The position numbers and the translations under genes are program-made. Shown piece after piece: positions 33,572 to 42,430 of a DNA stretch of 64,000 bases. Positions within the stretch are counted from its first letter, which is position 1. Every line of letters begins with the position of its first letter. The notes under the pieces are model-generated. The model had not been told where the DNA came from and searched no databases. It worked only from the letters and a program-made list of their open reading frames with translations. Location of the stretch: positions 1 to 64,000 of the forward strand of contig JAPLTE010000048.1 in assembly GCA_026398235.1 (NCBI GenBank). Direction: 5' to 3'. The DNA is from Verrucomicrobiota bacterium (GTDB lineage Bacteria > Verrucomicrobiota > Verrucomicrobiia > Chthoniobacterales > Chthoniobacteraceae).

Positions 33572-35845
33572 ATGAGCACCAAACTACAAGACCTCCCCGG
33601 GCGCATTCTCGCGCTGATGCGTTCGCCCCGTTACCAACCGCTCGACAAGGTGGGGCTCTCCAAGAAATTGGGGCTCCCGCCGGAGGATCGCGCGATGTTG
33701 CGCGAGGTGCTCCGGGATTTGGAGGAACGCGGCGAGATCGCCCGCATCCGCAAAGACCATTACGTGCTGCCGGAAGCGGCGGAACTCGTCACCGGCGTTT
33801 TGCAGGTGCACACGAGCGGCAATGCCCATCTCATCAGCGAACGCGAGGGAGTGGCGGACCTTTACATCGCCTCGGAGAACACCTGGACGGGAATGAACGG
33901 CGACCGCGTCGTGGCCCGCATCCTGCATGAGGGAATCGCGGGGGTGGCGAGCTTTCGACGCCGACTGCCTACCGCAGGGGAGCGCAAGGAAGGGCGCGTG
34001 ATCCGCATTCTCAAGCGGGCCAGCGAAACGCTCGTCGGCACGCTCCAAAAGACCAACAAAGGGTTTTATTACGTCATCCCGGACGACCCGCGCATCGCTC
34101 ACAATATCTACGTCCACCGCGGGACGACTCCGTTGCCCCAGCCGCCCAATGTGGGGGATAAAGTGGTGGTGCGGCTGGATGAATGGACCTCGCGCCACAT
34201 CAATCCCGAAGGCGAAATCATAGAGGTCCTGGGGGCGGCCTCCGCGCCCGGCGTGGACATGCTTTCGATCATCCGCAAACACCATCTCCCGGTTGAATTC
34301 CCGACGGCGGTGGTCGAGGAAGCCCACCGCATTCCCGAACAGGTGCCGCCGACGGAACTGGAGCGCCGCGAGGATTTGCGCGATTGCCTGATCTACACCA
34401 TCGACCCGGATGATGCGCGCGATTTCGATGATGCGATCCAGGTCGAAAAAACCGCCGACGGCTGGCGCGTGGGCGTTCACATCGCGGATGTGGGCCATTA
34501 CGTTTTCCCCGGCACGGCGCTGGATAAAGAGGCCTTCGAGCGCGGCAACAGCGTGTACCTCGCCGACCGCGTGATCCCGATGCTTCCCGAGCGGCTCAGC
34601 AACGGCATTTGCTCGCTCAAGCCGAATGTGGAGCGGCTCACCCGCTCGGCGTTCATGGAGTTCACCCGGGGCGGCAAAATGAAAAGCGCGCGGTTTTCGA
34701 TGAGCGTCATTTGCAGCAAGGCCCGGCTGACTTACAAACAGGCTTTCGCCATCTTAACCGGCAAAACCCCGGAGCCGCTCCCCGCAACGGTGCCCGACCG
34801 CACCGAGTCGATTCCCCAGGCAGTCGCGGAGAACATCCGGCTCGCGTGGGAACTGGCGTCCATCTTGCGCAAGAATCGGTTTGGGTCGGGCTCGCTCGAT
34901 CTCGATTTTCCCGAAGTGAAAGTCTGGCTCGATGCCCAAGGCACCCCGGTCAAGATGGAGAAGATCGAGAACGACATTTCCCACCAGCTCATTGAGGAAT
35001 TCATGCTCGCCGCCAACGAAGCCGTCGCGCGCGAGACCAAGAACAAGAATTTTCCTTCGCTCTACCGGGTGCACGAAAATCCCGACCCGGATAAACTGGC
35101 GGAATTCCGCGAACTCGTCCGGCTCTATAATTACCGCGTGGGCGATCTGACCGTGCGCGCCGAAGTGCAACGGCTGCTGGAGGCGATCAAGGGCAAGCCG
35201 GAAGAATACGCATTGAAAATCGCGTTCTTGAAAAGCCTCAAGCGCGCCGCGTATGGCACCCGGGCGCTGGGGCACTACGGTTTGGCGAAGGTCAACTACA
35301 CCCATTTCACCAGCCCCATCCGGCGGTATGCCGACCTCGTGGTGCACCGGGTGCTCGGGCATATCGGCGAGCAGCGGCAACGGGTCGCCGCGGCGGACAT
35401 GACCTCCGTGGGTGAGCACATTTCGATCACCGAACGGACGGCGGAAGATGCCGAGCGCGAATCGGTGAAGCTTAAAAAGATCGAATTCTTCGCGCTGGCC
35501 GCAGGTCGCCGCGACAAGTTCACCGCTGTGATTCTGGACGTGCGCAATTACGGGCTCGTGATCGAGTTGCCGGAATTCCTCATCACCGGGCTTGTCCATG
35601 TTTCGGCACTTTCGGATGATTTTTATCTCTTCGACGCCGCCCGGCTGCGGTTTGTGGGGCGCAAAAACAACCGGGTCTTTGCCGCTGGAGAGCGGATCGA
35701 AGTCGCGGTGGCCAAGGTGGACATGTACAAACAGCAGATCGACTTCCAACCAGTTCCAGACGGGGAAGGCAAGAATCTCGCGCCAAGAGCGCAAAGGCCG
35801 CAAAGGCAGAAAAAAGAACGCACAAAGGGACGGCGACGGAAATAA
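33572..35845 (+). CDS. rnr: Ribonuclease R (3'-5' exoribonuclease)
   Basis: Processive RNA degradation enzyme. The 757-residue protein has an N-terminal winged-helix/OB region (to about 250), the RNB catalytic domain starting at YTIDPDDARDFDDAIQV (around 272-288, with the metal-binding Asp cluster) through LGHYGLAKVNYTHFTSPIRR, and an S1 domain from about 640. The final 23 residues are a basic tail, RPQRQKKERTKGRRRK, encoded by sequence that matches the CGCAAAGG-type intergenic repeats. RNase R tails are often basic, but the repeat origin here is notable. Confidence 0.95.
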   Translation: MSTKLQDLPGRILALMRSPRYQPLDKVGLSKKLGLPPEDRAMLREVLRDLEERGEIARIRKDHYVLPEAAELVTGVLQVHTSGNAHLISEREGVADLYIASENTWTGMNGDRVVARILHEGIAGVASFRRRLPTAGERKEGRVIRILKRASETLVGTLQKTNKGFYYVIPDDPRIAHNIYVHRGTTPLPQPPNVGDKVVVRLDEWTSRHINPEGEIIEVLGAASAPGVDMLSIIRKHHLPVEFPTAVVEEAHRIPEQVPPTELERREDLRDCLIYTIDPDDARDFDDAIQVEKTADGWRVGVHIADVGHYVFPGTALDKEAFERGNSVYLADRVIPMLPERLSNGICSLKPNVERLTRSAFMEFTRGGKMKSARFSMSVICSKARLTYKQAFAILTGKTPEPLPATVPDRTESIPQAVAENIRLAWELASILRKNRFGSGSLDLDFPEVKVWLDAQGTPVKMEKIENDISHQLIEEFMLAANEAVARETKNKNFPSLYRVHENPDPDKLAEFRELVRLYNYRVGDLTVRAEVQRLLEAIKGKPEEYALKIAFLKSLKRAAYGTRALGHYGLAKVNYTHFTSPIRRYADLVVHRVLGHIGEQRQRVAAADMTSVGEHISITERTAEDAERESVKLKKIEFFALAAGRRDKFTAVILDVRNYGLVIELPEFLITGLVHVSALSDDFYLFDAARLRFVGRKNNRVFAAGERIEVAVAKVDMYKQQIDFQPVPDGEGKNLAPRAQRPQRQKKERTKGRRRK

Positions 35846-35926
35846 TGAGCAAGGGGCACACGCCATCCCGATTGCGCCCGGAAGTCGCGATCCACCCCGG
35901 ATCGGGGTGCAATGGGAAAGCGGGGC

Positions 35927-36013
35927 AGGTGGATCGACCGCTCCGCGGGCGATTCCGGGGACGAGCCATGCAGATCGGCTTCTTCTTTTGCGTCTTTTGC
36001 GCCTTTTTGCGGC
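35927..36013 (+). repeat. 87-bp dispersed repeat, copy A (spans a gene start)
   Basis: Two blocks, 33 bp (35927-35959) and 28 bp (35986-36013), match 55417-55449 and 55363-55390 in reverse complement without mismatch. Both copies have a 26-bp, poorly conserved core between the blocks. Here the core holds the ATG at 35968, and the second block encodes part of a hydrophobic N-terminus. Confidence 0.85.
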
Positions 36014-36888
36014 CCATTCCTTATCTGGATCTAGCCCGGGCCCAAACGGCCGCCGACCCGACCTACACCATCGCCACCGTCCCGTTCGATCGGCTGTCGG
36101 ACCAAAACATCAGCGTGGACGGGCGCCGCGCTTTGGCGATCCGTCCCGGCGAATGGAAACATGCCGAGACGGAACATTTCATCCTCCATTTTTTTCGCAC
36201 CTTCCTGGCGGCTCCCGTTTCGGTGGAGGCGGAGTTTTATTACCGCTACATCACGGCGGATCTCGGCGCGCCTTCCCAAAACGGAGCGCATAGCGGCAAA
36301 ACGCATCTCTATTTATTTGAATCGCGGGACGATTGGGTGGTATTCCGCAAATCGGCCTGGCTGGAGCCGTGGACGGGCGCGGTCCACATCGACGGCGCGC
36401 TTTTTGTGCCCCGCTACCCGGAATTCAAATGGAAAGGGAATGCGCTGGGCCACGAGATTGCCCACCTTTTGACGAACCGGTTTGTGGGAACCCGGCTGCC
36501 GCTCTGGTTGAAGGAAGGGTATGCCGAGGACGTCTCCAGCCGGGGCAACGCCGCATTTTACCGAGCCCGGGGCTACCTGGCTCACCCGTTGGAATTGATC
36601 CCGCCGGGTTTCATGCCGTTGGCCCGCCTCACGGCCCTCACGGGGTATCCGCCCGAGGCCGAGATCAAGACCTTTTATCGGGAATCGCGTGCGTTGACCG
36701 CTTTCCTGAGTGCCGAAGTGAATAAGCCGCGTTTTATGAAAATGTTCACCGCGATGGCGCAGGGAGCGCCGTTTTCTTTCGCATGGAAAGACGCCTATGG
36801 TCCGCGATGGCTGAACCTGGAGGCAATGGAGCTTGAGTTCAAAAAATATTTGGACCAAAACGGGAATAAATCCCCACTCTCCGAATAA
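35968..36888 (+). CDS. Secreted gluzincin-type metalloprotease-like protein, paralogue 1
   Basis: 306 residues from ATG 35968. The zinc site is HEIAH (about 162-166) with the third ligand in WLKEGYAED (Glu183). The surrounding GEWKHAETEHFILHF and LGHEIAHLLTNRF are shared with the next gene, so the two are tandem paralogues (DUF1570/peptidase MA-like). The N-terminus (MQIGFFFCVFCAFLRPIPYL) looks like a signal peptide but is encoded within a dispersed repeat. The frame is open further upstream (to 35845), but that part is repeat sequence too. It ends 1 bp into the next ATG. Confidence 0.8.
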   Translation: MQIGFFFCVFCAFLRPIPYLDLARAQTAADPTYTIATVPFDRLSDQNISVDGRRALAIRPGEWKHAETEHFILHFFRTFLAAPVSVEAEFYYRYITADLGAPSQNGAHSGKTHLYLFESRDDWVVFRKSAWLEPWTGAVHIDGALFVPRYPEFKWKGNALGHEIAHLLTNRFVGTRLPLWLKEGYAEDVSSRGNAAFYRARGYLAHPLELIPPGFMPLARLTALTGYPPEAEIKTFYRESRALTAFLSAEVNKPRFMKMFTAMAQGAPFSFAWKDAYGPRWLNLEAMELEFKKYLDQNGNKSPLSE

Positions 36889-37796
36889 TGCGTTCACATT
36901 CTTTTTATCGGCTGGTTTTCATTCTTCTCGCATCTGGCATTTTGCGTGCGCAGGCGATCGACGAGCCGCCTCCGCGCGAGATTCAACTCGTGGAGAAGAA
37001 GGCGGAGCAGCTTACCGCCAAGGACGCCAGCCCTCTCGGGCTCAAGGCAATGACCTTCGCCCCCTCGAAATGGAAACACGCCGAGACAGACCATTTCATT
37101 GTGCATTACCGGCGGGTGACCGAAGCCCAACGGGTCGTGCGGGAGATCGAATACACGCTCTGGTTTGTGGCCCAGTCGCTGGGGGCGACCAAGGAGCGGT
37201 ATGCCAAAAAATCCCACGTCTATGTGTTTCAGGATCAGAAGGAATGGAAGGATTTCCTTTCCCAGACCCCCAACCCTTCCTGGTTTGCGAGCTTTGCCCA
37301 CGGCGACAATCTCTTCTTGCACATCGGCGGGGTGGGGGAACGGTTCGACTCCGAGACGCTCGCCCACGAAACCACCCACGCCGTGGTGGCCCGGCTGTAT
37401 CCTGGCCATCGATGGCCGATCTGGCTCAACGAAGGGTTTGCCGAATACATGAGCACGGCGAGCCTGGCTGCGCGCAAGAAGGTTTGGACCCAGGGGATGC
37501 AGAGGGGGCTTTCGGAAGCCTCGTTGCCGCTCGCCGAACTCGTCGCGACAACCGAGTATCCCGCAAGCAGCGCAAACGCGGGAGAATCGGGGCACAAGGC
37601 CGTGCACCGTTTTTACCAAAGCTCCCAAAAGCTGGTGCGCTTGCTCATGAACAACTTTCCCAAAGACCGTTTTCCCCGATTCATCGACGTCATCCTGGCA
37701 GGTGCGAATTTTGAAAACGCCATCGTGCAGGTTTACGGCGACCAAGTGAAAAATTACGCGGATTTCGCCAAACAATACGAGCGGTTCGTCAAGTAG
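36888..37796 (+). CDS. Secreted gluzincin-type metalloprotease-like protein, paralogue 2
   Basis: 302 residues with a conventional signal peptide (FYRLVFILLASGILRAQA). Zinc site HETTH at about 160-164 with Glu182 in WLNEGFAEYMS. SKWKHAETDHFIVHYRRV matches the corresponding part of the upstream paralogue. Its ATG shares one base with the upstream stop (TAATG), so translation is coupled. It should act outside the cytoplasmic membrane; substrate unknown. Confidence 0.85.
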   Translation: MRSHSFYRLVFILLASGILRAQAIDEPPPREIQLVEKKAEQLTAKDASPLGLKAMTFAPSKWKHAETDHFIVHYRRVTEAQRVVREIEYTLWFVAQSLGATKERYAKKSHVYVFQDQKEWKDFLSQTPNPSWFASFAHGDNLFLHIGGVGERFDSETLAHETTHAVVARLYPGHRWPIWLNEGFAEYMSTASLAARKKVWTQGMQRGLSEASLPLAELVATTEYPASSANAGESGHKAVHRFYQSSQKLVRLLMNNFPKDRFPRFIDVILAGANFENAIVQVYGDQVKNYADFAKQYERFVK

Positions 37797-37828
37797 CCGG
37801 GCGCATCCGAATCGGAAGAAAGACAGAA

Positions 37829-37950
37829 AATCTGGAACTCAGGAAAACGAGAACTCCCATTCGCGCGAGGCCTTTCTTTTCTCTCGTTTCCTGGTTTCCT
37901 GGTTTCCTGATTGTTTTTTCTCTTTTTCCTGAGTTCCTGAGTTCCAGATT
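37829..37950. repeat. Inverted repeat pair AATCTGGAACTCAGGA
   Basis: AATCTGGAACTCAGGA at 37829 is mirrored by TCCTGAGTTCCAGATT ending at 37950, with TTTCCTGG/CCTGATT repeats between. The same motif lies at 481-505, 1009-1033 and 23251-23268. It separates the protease pair from holA and could end transcription. Confidence 0.7.
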
Positions 37951-37982
37951 GTTTTTTTCCTGCGTTCGCCCAAAATTCCGTA

Positions 37983-39137
37983 ATGCCCGTTGCCCCAAAA
38001 CGCACCCAAACCCAGGCCATTTGTGCCGTGGTGGGCTCGGACGAAGCGGAGGTAAAGCGGGTCGCCTTGCAGCGTTCGAGCGAAATGTCTCCTGCCGATG
38101 CGGGGGATATGGGGTGCGAAATTGTCGATGGCGTGGCAGACAACGCAGACCAGGCGGCCACCCGCGTCCACCAAGCCATCGAAGGGCTCTTGACGCTGCC
38201 GTTTTTCGGGGGCGACAAACTGGTCTGGCTCAAGAACGCGAATTTTTTGGGCGACTCCGTGACGGGCCGTGCGGCCGCGGTTTTGGAAGCGCTGGAGAAG
38301 CTCGTGGAGACTTTGCAAGCCGGGCTGCCTGCGGGGGTGCGGTTCCTGCTCAGCGCCACCGAGATCGACAAGCGCCGCGCCTTTTACAAGGCACTCGGGA
38401 AACTCGGCACCCTGGAAACCTTCGACAAGCTCGACACCAGCCGCTCGGGCTGGGAGGAAGCGGCTGCTGCCGTGGCCCGGGAGCGAGCCGAAGCGCTCGG
38501 TCTGCGGCTGCGCGGCGAAGCGCTGGAACTTTTTGTGCTCCAGACCGGCGGCGATTCCCGGCAGGTGGACAACGAATTGGAGAAACTCGATCTTTACTTG
38601 GGAAAATCGCGCAGGGAAGTCGCCCTCGCCGACATCCGCTTAATGGTCCCGGCCTCGCGTGCCGGGGTGGTTTTTGAACTCGGCAACGCCCTGGCCGCGC
38701 GCGACCTGGGCGGCGCGCTTGCGCTGGTCGAGCAACTGCTTTTCCAGGGGGAAACCGCCATTGCCATCCTGCTGGTGGCCATCATCCCCACCGTGCGCAA
38801 TCTTTTATTGGCCAAAGACCTGATGCAGCGCTACCGGCTCAGCCGCCCCGCCGCCGCCTTCCATTTCACCGGCACGATCAACCGGCTGCCCCCCGAGGCG
38901 ACAGACCATTTGCCGCGCAAAAAGGATGGAGGGATCAACACCTACGCCCTCGGGATCGCCGCCATGCACGCCCAGCGCTACACCTTGGGCGAGCTGCGGG
39001 CCGCCCTGGGCGCGTGTCTGGAAGCCAACGTGGCGTTGGTCAGCACCGGGCTCGAAGCGCGCACGGTCCTGACGGAACTCGTTGTGAAAATCGCCGCGCC
39101 CGATGCGCAAAAACAAGACTTCTCTTCCGCCCGCTAA
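37983..39137 (+). CDS. holA: DNA polymerase III subunit delta
   Basis: Clamp-loader subunit that opens the sliding clamp. The 384-residue protein has the family pattern: an N-terminal AAA-like domain without a functional Walker A, LLTLPFFGGDKLVWLKNANF, LQTGGDSRQVDNELEKLDLY, and the C-terminal helical domain with FELGNALAARDLGGALALVE and GETAIAILLVAIIPTVRNLL. Divergent in sequence, as usual for HolA. Confidence 0.88.
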   Translation: MPVAPKRTQTQAICAVVGSDEAEVKRVALQRSSEMSPADAGDMGCEIVDGVADNADQAATRVHQAIEGLLTLPFFGGDKLVWLKNANFLGDSVTGRAAAVLEALEKLVETLQAGLPAGVRFLLSATEIDKRRAFYKALGKLGTLETFDKLDTSRSGWEEAAAAVARERAEALGLRLRGEALELFVLQTGGDSRQVDNELEKLDLYLGKSRREVALADIRLMVPASRAGVVFELGNALAARDLGGALALVEQLLFQGETAIAILLVAIIPTVRNLLLAKDLMQRYRLSRPAAAFHFTGTINRLPPEATDHLPRKKDGGINTYALGIAAMHAQRYTLGELRAALGACLEANVALVSTGLEARTVLTELVVKIAAPDAQKQDFSSAR

Positions 39138-39159
39138 TCCTTTATGAACCTCTGAATCT

Positions 39160-40107
39160 ATGAGCACCTCCTCGCAAAAAACCGCTCTCGTCACCGGCGG
39201 AGCCGGTTTTCTGGCCTCGCACCTCACCGACCGCCTCCTTTCCGAAGGGTTTCGCGTCATCGGGATCGATAATTTTATTACCGGCAGCCTCGCCAATATC
39301 GAGCACCTCTCCGGGAACGAAAACTATCGGTTCATCAAACAGGATGTGACGCAATATCTTTTTGTAAACGAACCGGTCGATTTTGTTTTTCACTTTGCCT
39401 CGCCCGCGAGTCCCATCGATTACCTTGAGCACCCGATCCCCACATTGAAGGTGGGTTCGCTTGGCACGCACAACGCCCTCGGGCTGGCCAAGGCCAAAAA
39501 AGCCCGCTTCCTGCTCGCTTCCACCAGCGAATGTTACGGAGACCCGCTCATCCATCCGCAGACGGAGGATTACTGGGGCAACGTGAATCCCATCGGGCCG
39601 CGCGGCGTCTATGATGAAGCCAAGCGTTTCGCGGAGGCGATGACCATGGCCTATCATCGCTACCACAATGTGGACACCAAGATCGTCCGCATTTTCAACA
39701 CCTACGGGCCCCGCATGCGTCTGCGCGACGGGCGCGTTGTCCCCGCCTTCATCGGGCAGGCGTTGACCGGCCAGCCGCTGACCATTTTCGGCGACGGCTC
39801 CCAGACCCGCTCCTTCTGCTATGTGAGTGACTTGATCGACGGCATCTATCGCTTGGCGCTCTCGGATTTCCACGAGCCGGTCAACATCGGCAACCCGCGC
39901 GAAATGACCATCCGCCAATTTGCCGAAGAGATTCTGCGCATCACCGGCAGCCATTCCCAAATCGAGACCCATCCGCTGCCGGTGGACGACCCCAAAGTGC
40001 GTCAGCCCAACATCACGCGGGCACGGAAAGTGCTTGGATGGGAGCCCAAAGTCGCTTTTGAGGACGGCATCGCAACCACCATTGATTATTTTCGCACCCG
40101 AATCTAA
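39160..40107 (+). CDS. UDP-glucuronate decarboxylase (UDP-xylose synthase) type epimerase
   Basis: Extended SDR enzyme that makes UDP-xylose from UDP-glucuronate in the cytoplasm. 315 residues. NAD site GGAGFLA (13-19), the UXS hallmark [20 protein letters not shown], catalytic STSECYGDP and YDEAK (Tyr151, Lys155), and the [20 protein letters not shown] and [19 protein letters not shown] segments. Close to the UXS clade rather than generic UDP-glucose epimerases. It precedes the pilus/secretin locus by 79 bp but is not obviously part of it. Confidence 0.92.
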   Translation: MSTSSQKTALVTGGAGFLASHLTDRLLSEGFRVIGIDNFITGSLANIEHLSGNENYRFIKQDVTQYLFVNEPVDFVFHFASPASPIDYLEHPIPTLKVGSLGTHNALGLAKAKKARFLLASTSECYGDPLIHPQTEDYWGNVNPIGPRGVYDEAKRFAEAMTMAYHRYHNVDTKIVRIFNTYGPRMRLRDGRVVPAFIGQALTGQPLTIFGDGSQTRSFCYVSDLIDGIYRLALSDFHEPVNIGNPREMTIRQFAEEILRITGSHSQIETHPLPVDDPKVRQPNITRARKVLGWEPKVAFEDGIATTIDYFRTRI

Positions 40108-40186
40108 ACTGAGCCGGTTGTAAAAATCTGACTTTTGCTTTGCCTCCGCCTGAAAATTTACCATAAACTTCCGTTTTCCCCCGAAC

Positions 40187-40765
40187 ATGAATAAGTTTCC
40201 GCTCATTGCGCTGGCCTTGCTGGCGTTTGCGCCCCCCTGCCTCGCAGTGCCGGGGGTCGAATACGCCATCAAGAAAGTAGAGGTTCAATTCCCGCCCTCG
40301 CCGGATTTCGGGCAGAATGGGACCGTCCGGTGGACGCCGCAAAAATGGGTCAAAATGGAAGTCACTTTTGATGCAAGCCCCGAGTTTACCGAAGAGTTGG
40401 CGTTCACCTATTACGCCTTGACCACCGAAAACCGGTTGCTGGTCGGCCGCGTCAACCACGTGAACATCACCAAGGGGCGCGACCTGCATTCGGTCATGTA
40501 TGTTTCTCCGAAAACGGTCGTCAAAATCTTGCAGCATAAGGCGGCTTCCACGGGGGAATTGCCGCTGGCCCAAGTCACCGTGACGATCAGCAAGCCGGGT
40601 GTTGCCGCCCCGATTGCGATAGGGAATTTCAAAGGCGCCGGACGCGGGGACTGGTGGTCAACGATGAAGCAGGAGGAAGGTTATTTGTTGAACAAGACCG
40701 AAACGCCCTTTGCTCCGTTGTATTGGGATTATTACGAGTCTGTTAAACCCGCGGGTGCACGCTAG
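40187..40765 (+). CDS. Amuc_1102-like secreted protein of the pilus/secretin locus
   Basis: 192 residues with a signal peptide (NKFPLIALALLAFAPPCLAV), then a beta-rich domain (VEYAIKKVEVQFPPSPDFGQ, then LTTENRLLVGRVNHVNITKG). Position and size match Amuc_1102 of Akkermansia, first of a five-gene block. The pilM-like gene follows after 6 bp. The match is by synteny and general features rather than an alignment. Confidence 0.75.
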   Translation: MNKFPLIALALLAFAPPCLAVPGVEYAIKKVEVQFPPSPDFGQNGTVRWTPQKWVKMEVTFDASPEFTEELAFTYYALTTENRLLVGRVNHVNITKGRDLHSVMYVSPKTVVKILQHKAASTGELPLAQVTVTISKPGVAAPIAIGNFKGAGRGDWWSTMKQEEGYLLNKTETPFAPLYWDYYESVKPAGAR

Positions 40766-40771
40766 GAAACC

Positions 40772-42430
40772 ATGGCTGCATCCAATCGCATTTTCTGTTT
40801 AAGTCTGGGGTCCCAGACGGTCCGGCTCGCGGAATTCACGTTTGACTCGCGCGGCGGTTTGATCCTGTGCGACTACCGCACTTCGGAGTTGATGGCCGAT
40901 CCCGCAATGGACGCCACCCGCGTGGCCCAGACCGGTATTGTGCTCCGGGAATTCAGCGCCGCTGTCAAGGCCGCGAATGCTCCGGCCAATTACTCCATCC
41001 CCGCCCAATCGGTCTTTACCCGGTTCGTCAAGCTGCCGTCCGTCGCCGAAGAGCAGGTGGACCAAATTGTCGCCTTTGAGGCGCAGCAGAACGTCCCGTT
41101 TCCCATCGACGAGGTGGTGTGGGATTACCAACTGGTCACCTCGCCCGACCCGGGCAAACTCGAGGTGGTGCTTGTAGCCATCAAGGCCGATCTGCTTGAA
41201 GAGCTGAACACGGCGGTCGAAGAGGCCGAGTTCCGCACCGAGGTGGTGGATGTGGCCCCAATGGCCCTTTACAACGCGTTCCGCTACAATTACAGCGACC
41301 AGACCGGCTGCTCGCTGCTGATCGACATCGGGGCCCGCACGACCAACCTCCTTTTTGTGGAGGCGAAGAAAGTTTTTTCGCGTTCGATCCCCATCGGCGG
41401 CAACACCATCACCGCCGCGATCGTCAAAGATTTCAACGAGCCGTTCGCCGACGCCGAAGAGCGCAAAAAGCGGCAGGGTTTTGTGAGCTTGGGCGGCACG
41501 TACGCCGAGCCTAAAGACCCGGAGATCGCCCGCGTTTCCAAGCTCGTCCGCAACACCATGACCCGGCTGCATGCCGAGATCACCCGGTCCATTTCCTTCT
41601 ACCGCTCGCAACAGAACGGCAGCCAGCCCGAGCGCGTCTTTTTGTGCGGCGGCGCTGTGGCGATGCCGTACATGCGCGAGTTCTTCAGTGAAAAACTGGC
41701 GCTGCCGATCGAATTCATCAACCCGCTGCGCAACGTCGCCGTGGACAAAGGGGTGGATGTGAGCGAGATCGTCCGCGATTCTCATTTGCTGGGCGAGTTG
41801 GTCGGTTTGGGGCTGCGCAGCGGGTCCGACTGCCCGATGGAGCTCAACCTGCGGCCCGCAAGCGTGGTCCACGCCCGGGAAACCGCGGCCCGCGTCCCCT
41901 GCCTGGTTCTTGCGGGGGTCTGTTTGCTGGCGATTCTGGGCGGCTGGTGGGCCTACTTCTCCAAGGCGACCCAAATCCAGACGCAGGTCTCCGAACAGTT
42001 GCAAACCAGGATCAGCGGCTTGCAGGCGATCGAGTCCAAGTTCAACGCCATCCGGGCGACCATCAAAGCCAAACAGCAGATTGTTGCACCGTTGATGGGG
42101 GCGATTGAAAACCGGGAATACTGGGTGCGCCTCATCGACGACCTCAACTCCCGGTTGCCGGACCAGGGGATCTGGATTACCTCGATGGAACTCGACACGG
42201 CAAAGAATGAGGTTGCCGCAAAAGCGCCCAAAAACCCGGTGTTGGTTTTGAAGGGACTCTGGCTTGCCAATCCGCACGGGGTGAACATCATCGACGATTT
42301 CACCGCCGCTTTGGAAAAATCGCCTTTCTACACGGTCCACCCCGAAAAAATTCGTCCTCCGCAATCCGCCGAAGAATGGGCCACTGAATACACCCTGCGC
42401 CTTTCGCTCAAGAAGCCTTCTCTGCCATGA
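40772..42430 (+). CDS. pilM: PilM-type actin-like ATPase with PilN-like C-terminus (Amuc_1101-like)
   Basis: Residues 1-350 are a PilM domain of the actin/FtsA fold (SLGSQTVRLAEF phosphate loop, KLPSVAEEQVDQIVAFEAQQ, LLIDIGARTTNLLFVEAKK, VFLCGGAVAMPYMREFF). A transmembrane helix at about 375-396 and a coiled-coil plus small domain at 397-552 resemble PilN, so the protein joins the cytoplasmic PilM ring and the PilN anchor in one chain. It overlaps the next gene by 4 bp and should form the inner-membrane platform of the pilus-like machine. Confidence 0.9.
   Translation: MAASNRIFCLSLGSQTVRLAEFTFDSRGGLILCDYRTSELMADPAMDATRVAQTGIVLREFSAAVKAANAPANYSIPAQSVFTRFVKLPSVAEEQVDQIVAFEAQQNVPFPIDEVVWDYQLVTSPDPGKLEVVLVAIKADLLEELNTAVEEAEFRTEVVDVAPMALYNAFRYNYSDQTGCSLLIDIGARTTNLLFVEAKKVFSRSIPIGGNTITAAIVKDFNEPFADAEERKKRQGFVSLGGTYAEPKDPEIARVSKLVRNTMTRLHAEITRSISFYRSQQNGSQPERVFLCGGAVAMPYMREFFSEKLALPIEFINPLRNVAVDKGVDVSEIVRDSHLLGELVGLGLRSGSDCPMELNLRPASVVHARETAARVPCLVLAGVCLLAILGGWWAYFSKATQIQTQVSEQLQTRISGLQAIESKFNAIRATIKAKQQIVAPLMGAIENREYWVRLIDDLNSRLPDQGIWITSMELDTAKNEVAAKAPKNPVLVLKGLWLANPHGVNIIDDFTAALEKSPFYTVHPEKIRPPQSAEEWATEYTLRLSLKKPSLP

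Noticed and set aside
35845-35967. Longer N-terminus for the first metalloprotease (frame open from 35845)
   Set aside because: The added 41 residues come from intergenic and repeat sequence and would bury the apparent signal peptide inside the protein.
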